Shown here: positions 22,636-24,656 of the stretch, one piece after another
How the letters are laid out: each line of letters begins with the position of its first letter
Numbering within the stretch: position 1 is the first letter of the stretch
DNA from: a virus
Direction: 5' to 3' (one strand)
IMG/VR virus record: IMGVR_UViG_3300045135_001742
Span: 1-24,656 of that record
DNA: 24,656 nucleotides
Made by a program: the position numbers and the translations under genes
The notes under the pieces: model-generated
Database searches by the model: none
Seen by the model: only the letters and a program-made list of their open reading frames with translations
Told to the model about the DNA's origin: nothing

Positions 22636-22649
22636 TACCCCAGGGGGTA
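22636..22649. repeat. Perfect palindromic site TACCCC-AG-GGGGTA
   Basis: TACCCC (22636-22641) and GGGGTA (22644-22649) are perfect inverted arms around AG. It lies about 45 bases upstream of the oxygenase start and is related to the sites at 21973-22019. Confidence 0.5.
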
Positions 22650-22654
22650 AAACA

Positions 22655-22759
22655 GGTGTCCCTGGTGTCCCTGATGTACTATTAATCAATAATAGCAACA
22701 CTTCTAATCGATTTTAATGGTGTCCCTGTGGTGTCCCTGTGGTGTCCCTAGGGACACCA
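22655..22759. repeat. GGTGTCCCT iteron array ending in a 20-bp palindrome
   Basis: Direct copies of GGTGTCCCT occur at 22655, 22664, 22719, 22730 and 22741. The first two abut (period 9) and the last three have a period of 11, about one DNA turn. The last copy is followed at once by its reverse complement AGGGACACC (22750-22758), giving the perfect palindrome TGGTGTCCCTAGGGACACCA (22740-22759). The array may be a replication origin, a packaging site or a multi-copy operator. Confidence 0.75.
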
Positions 22760-22832
22760 CTCTTGCGGGAACGCTATCGAAACTTTTTCAGGTAGTTACT
22801 TTGTGATGAAATAATCTATATAGTAGAAAATT

Positions 22833-23054
22833 ATGTATAAAAAATATATTGAGCTAGGAAAACTTGGTTTGGAGTTTTTAAAAAAAACTAAACAGTATTA
22901 TAAACAAGGTGGAAAAAAAACTAAAGATATTATGAGTGAATCTGGTGTATCAAAAGAAATTGCTAAGAGTGATATAAAATCAGATATCAAACGTAGAGTA
23001 TTTGGAAGACATAGAAGACCATCTGACTTTTATGATAAACCCAAAGGAAGATAA
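22833..23054 (+). CDS. Small basic protein upstream of the terminase gene
   Basis: The 73-residue product is strongly basic, with an amphipathic N-terminal helix (YIELGKLGLEFLKKTKQYYKQ) and an Arg/His-rich tail (RRVFGRHRRPSDFYDKPKGR), suggesting nucleic acid binding. Its stop overlaps the start of the terminase small-subunit gene (TAATG), so the two are probably co-translated. No ribosome site is evident. The iteron array lies just upstream. I do not know the family. Confidence 0.6.
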   Translation: MYKKYIELGKLGLEFLKKTKQYYKQGGKKTKDIMSESGVSKEIAKSDIKSDIKRRVFGRHRRPSDFYDKPKGR

Positions 23055-23584
23055 TGCCAGGCGGATTAAAGAAAAAAGAATTACGAACTGAAGATGATCT
23101 GACTCCTAAACAAAGAATGTTTGTGGAGATTTATGTTAAAGATTGGGGCAGCATAACACAAGCCGAAGCACTTAAACGTGCAGGTTATGTTTGTAAAAAT
23201 GAAAATGATTATGGAGTAATTGCCTCCAGGTTGCTATCAAGAAGATTAAATCCTCATGTTGCAAAATTTTTTGACAAAAGATTTGAAAAAGAAATTAAAA
23301 TGTACGAAGGTGATAACCTTAGACGTTACAAAAGATTTGAAAGACTTGCTGACAAAGCTGAAAAGAAAGATCAATTTGCTGCGGCTATCAATGCCGAATA
23401 TAGGTCTGGTCAATTAGCCGGTGCTTTCATAGATAGAAAAGAAGTAAGAGTAACAGGTCTGGAGGGAATGTCACGTGAAGAACTTGAAAACAAGTTATCG
23501 GAGTTATCGCAGAAGATCGATGGCTATAATGCCAAAACGATCGAAGCTGAGCCAGAACACGTTGAAGAAATTAAAAACAGCTAG
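23054..23584 (+). CDS. Terminase small subunit
   Basis: The 176-residue protein has an N-terminal helix-turn-helix region, LTPKQRMFVEIYV followed by SITQAEALKRAGY (about 14-44), the usual 'LT.KQ..FV..Y' and 'N/TQA.. RAGY' pattern of phage terminase small subunits. A helical oligomerisation part and a charged C-terminal tail that would meet the large subunit follow. It would bind the packaging site and start DNA packaging. Translation is coupled to the upstream basic protein. The large subunit is not in the window and would be expected downstream. Confidence 0.8.
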   Translation: MPGGLKKKELRTEDDLTPKQRMFVEIYVKDWGSITQAEALKRAGYVCKNENDYGVIASRLLSRRLNPHVAKFFDKRFEKEIKMYEGDNLRRYKRFERLADKAEKKDQFAAAINAEYRSGQLAGAFIDRKEVRVTGLEGMSREELENKLSELSQKIDGYNAKTIEAEPEHVEEIKNS

Positions 23585-23675
23585 TTGGTCTGAGTGGATC
23601 AAAGTTTTTAATAGCGTACATAACTCCACCATGTTTACCTCACTTGGAACAGTAAAGGTAAAGGTAGATGACTAA
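23520..23675 (+). CDS. Possible overlapping small protein (51 residues)
   Basis: A frame +1 to the terminase gene from ATG 23520 runs past the terminase stop and ends at 23675. Its second half (TASWSEWIKVFNSVHN, then a strand SLGTVKVKVDD) covers the otherwise empty 23585-23667 stretch and looks like a real small domain, with Trp and hydrophobic spacing that random frames rarely show. The ATG has only a weak AGAAG before it. Its end overlaps the next gene's start by eight bases. It could instead be chance; comparison with relatives decides. Confidence 0.35.
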   Translation: MAIMPKRSKLSQNTLKKLKTASWSEWIKVFNSVHNSTMFTSLGTVKVKVDD

Positions 23676-23964
23676 GAAAAAAATTTCTATAAGTAAAAAA
23701 GCAAAACATTGGAAAGATAAATATCCATTGGTTGAGATTGAATGGTTGGACATTTGTTCTGACAGCTCATGGCAAAGTATTGATAATTTAAAATTAGCTA
23801 AGTTACCTGTATGTGTAACTAAAGGACATTTGCTCTCACAAGATAAAGGTATCACAAGAGTGTTTGGTGACTATTCTGAGACTGAAAAAGGAGAGATTGA
23901 AGAGATTGGTAATAGCACAATTATTCCTCAAAGTGTTATTCAAAACATCAGAAAACTGATCTAA
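23668..23964 (+). CDS. Conserved phage protein of unknown function (98 residues)
   Basis: The product contains EIEWLDICSDSSWQSI, VCVTKGHLLSQDKGITRVFGDYSE and IGNSTIIPQSVIQNI. It matches a small protein type often found near phage terminase or nuclease genes (W-x-D-x-x-S-D-S-S-W ... G-x-L-x-S...D...R...Y) whose function is unknown. An AAGGTAG ribosome site precedes the ATG. The stop overlaps the start of the VRR-NUC gene by one base. Confidence 0.7.
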   Translation: MTKKKISISKKAKHWKDKYPLVEIEWLDICSDSSWQSIDNLKLAKLPVCVTKGHLLSQDKGITRVFGDYSETEKGEIEEIGNSTIIPQSVIQNIRKLI

Positions 23965-24365
23965 TGAAACGCAACATAAATCAAGAAAGTTTGCTATGGC
24001 AAAGGACTAAAAAAGGACTGACTGATTGTTATTTAACCCGCATAGAAACTAGCACAATCAATGGTGTACCAGATGTTCATGGTGTTCATAAAAAAGGAAT
24101 ATTTTGGATAGAATTAAAATCAGATCAGCTCAGTTATCCTAAGCTAAATAAGTGGCAAATAGTTTGGATAAATAAATATGTTAAAGCTGGTGGTAATGTA
24201 TTTATCTTGAAAGAGACCCTCTCGAAGAGGTCTCTTAAACTGTACAAGCCGGTGTCACTGTTCACTGATCCTCGTTCACTGATACCTCGTTGCTCGTTCT
24301 CGTTTCCGTTTCAATGGCCACGGATCCAGGAGCAGCTGGTGAACCTTCTCAGGGAGGCAGCGTGA
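23964..24365 (+). CDS. VRR-NUC domain endonuclease, with odd C-terminal extension
   Basis: The first 95 residues match a stand-alone VRR-NUC nuclease: INGVPDVHGV (Asp37), IFWIELKSDQ (Glu50-x-Lys52) and KWQIVWI (Gln65), the PD-(D/E)XK core, then a GGNVFIL strand. Such phage proteins cut branched DNA. The normal domain ends near LKLYKP (about residue 96). After that the frame continues 37 residues through GC-rich repeat sequence (Ser/Phe/Pro/Arg rich) with no domain character. That part may be an artefact of a composition break near 24240-24260, so the true stop and end are uncertain. Confidence 0.75.
   Translation: MKRNINQESLLWQRTKKGLTDCYLTRIETSTINGVPDVHGVHKKGIFWIELKSDQLSYPKLNKWQIVWINKYVKAGGNVFILKETLSKRSLKLYKPVSLFTDPRSLIPRCSFSFPFQWPRIQEQLVNLLREAA
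24211..24236 (+). repeat. Near-perfect hairpin inside the VRR-NUC gene
   Basis: AAGAGACC(C)TCT, loop CGA and AGAGGTCTCTT give an 11-pair stem with one bulged C. It resembles a terminator stem but has no following T run. It lies immediately before the composition break of the last 400 bases, so it may mark the end of the genuine AT-rich gene or a junction. Confidence 0.55.
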
Positions 24366-24656
24366 TCCTCGTTCTCGTTTCTCGTTCTCCTCGTTCTCGT
24401 TCAAAGATCACCGAATGGCCCATCCCGCATCCTGCAGCTGGAGCTGGAACCTTCGCTTCACCGAATGCCGTTTCTCGCCCTCGTTTTTCTTCCCTCTTTG
24501 TTGTTTAACGGGGGCAAGTAACGGCATCCCGCTGGAGGCGCAGCAGGATCTCGTCTCGTTGTCAAGGAGAAAGGTCTCGTTCTCGTTTAACAAGTGGCAC
24601 TGGCACCTGCAGCTGGAAGCTCAGGAGCTGGGATTCAGGTAACTGCTGTGGGAAAA
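24260..24656. other. GC-rich, TCGTT-rich repetitive end region without a convincing gene
   Basis: Composition changes abruptly from AT-rich phage sequence to roughly half or more G+C. TCGTT occurs 13 times between 24272 and 24587, in runs such as CTCGTTCTCGTT; TTCACTGAT is repeated at 14-base spacing (24261, 24275); CACCGAATG occurs twice, and TGCAGCTGGA twice. Open frames here have low-complexity Ser/Arg/Phe products and are not credible genes. It may be a chimeric contig end, or a real terminal or intergenic repeat region. Confidence 0.7.

Larger units (their letters stand above)
22592..22832. promoter_or_regulatory. Intergenic control region between divergent genes
   Basis: This 241-base gap between the minus-strand oxygenase and the plus-strand packaging genes holds no frame that I support. 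It contains a palindromic TACCCC-AG-GGGGTA site, five GGTGTCCCT copies, and a perfect 20-base palindrome. Two TCTATATAG-type AT-rich segments next to the two start codons could be -10 regions. It is the most repeat-dense non-coding stretch of the AT-rich part. Confidence 0.6.

Noticed and set aside
22655-22759. CRISPR array
   Set aside because: The repeats are nine bases with spacers of zero or two bases (one of 46), not 23-40-base repeats with similar-sized spacers, and no cas genes are present.
23560-23590. Programmed -1 frameshift at the end of the terminase small-subunit gene
   Set aside because: The downstream frame is +1, not -1, and the sequence before the stop is not a proper X-XXY-YYZ slippery heptamer.
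24290-24642. Several overlapping frames in the GC-rich tail on both strands
   Set aside because: Products are low complexity (Ser/Arg/Phe/Pro), mutually overlapping, and without ribosome sites; the region is repetitive and may not belong to the phage.

Overview
This window reads as part of the genome of a tailed, podovirus-like double-stranded DNA phage of AT-rich marine bacteria. The base composition looks like roughly one third G+C by eye, genes are tightly packed and often overlap by a few bases, and there are no ribosomal or metabolic host genes and no tRNA that I can see. The gene set fits T7-like phages of abundant marine alphaproteobacteria (SAR11/SAR116 type): internal virion proteins, PolA-family DNA polymerase, RecB/Cas4-like exonuclease, SNF2-type helicase, VRR-NUC nuclease and terminase small subunit. 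A relation to the HMO-2011 group is my inference from gene content and was not tested.

Layout. (1) Positions 1-8402, plus strand: the 3' end of a glycosyltransferase-like gene, then a late block of virion proteins that includes an acetyltransferase-fold protein and three proteins resembling T7 gp14/gp15/gp16, then a 58-residue holin-like protein missed by ordinary length cut-offs. (2) 8415-18048: the DNA metabolism block, with PD-(D/E)XK exonuclease, a minus-strand SNF2 helicase, a coiled-coil protein, a probable single-strand DNA-binding-type protein, an archaeo-eukaryotic primase of the TOTE type, a UvrD-like helicase, a DUF3310 protein, a small zinc ribbon, a 2-oxoglutarate/iron oxygenase, PolA, and a DnaJ-type zinc-finger ORF that begins inside polA. 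(3) 17981-18976: a minus-strand cluster of four small genes with their own candidate promoters, one apparently leaderless. (4) 19073-20719, plus strand: small unknown genes, a tiny membrane protein, a ParB-like protein and a ribbon-helix-helix-like protein, closed by a strong terminator. (5) 20775-21774: a new transcription unit whose leader can fold as an H-type pseudoknot, then three small genes. (6) 21776-22832: two minus-strand genes (a six-cysteine protein and a second oxygenase) and an intergenic region with palindromic C/G-rich sites and a GGTGTCCCT iteron array ending in a perfect 20-bp palindrome. (7) 22833-24365: the start of the packaging block (basic protein, terminase small subunit, conserved phage protein, VRR-NUC). 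(8) About 24240-24656: a sharp change to GC-rich, TCGTT-rich, repetitive sequence without a convincing gene; it is either a special terminal region or a chimeric contig end.

Together, the primase, helicases, polymerase and exonuclease would form a self-contained replication module. The ParB-like and ribbon-helix-helix proteins and the iterons/palindromes are candidates for regulation or origin function, and the oxygenases may modify protein, nucleotide or host metabolite targets. The two features I would check first are the iteron/palindrome locus at 22655-22759 and the pseudoknot leader at 20821-20857.
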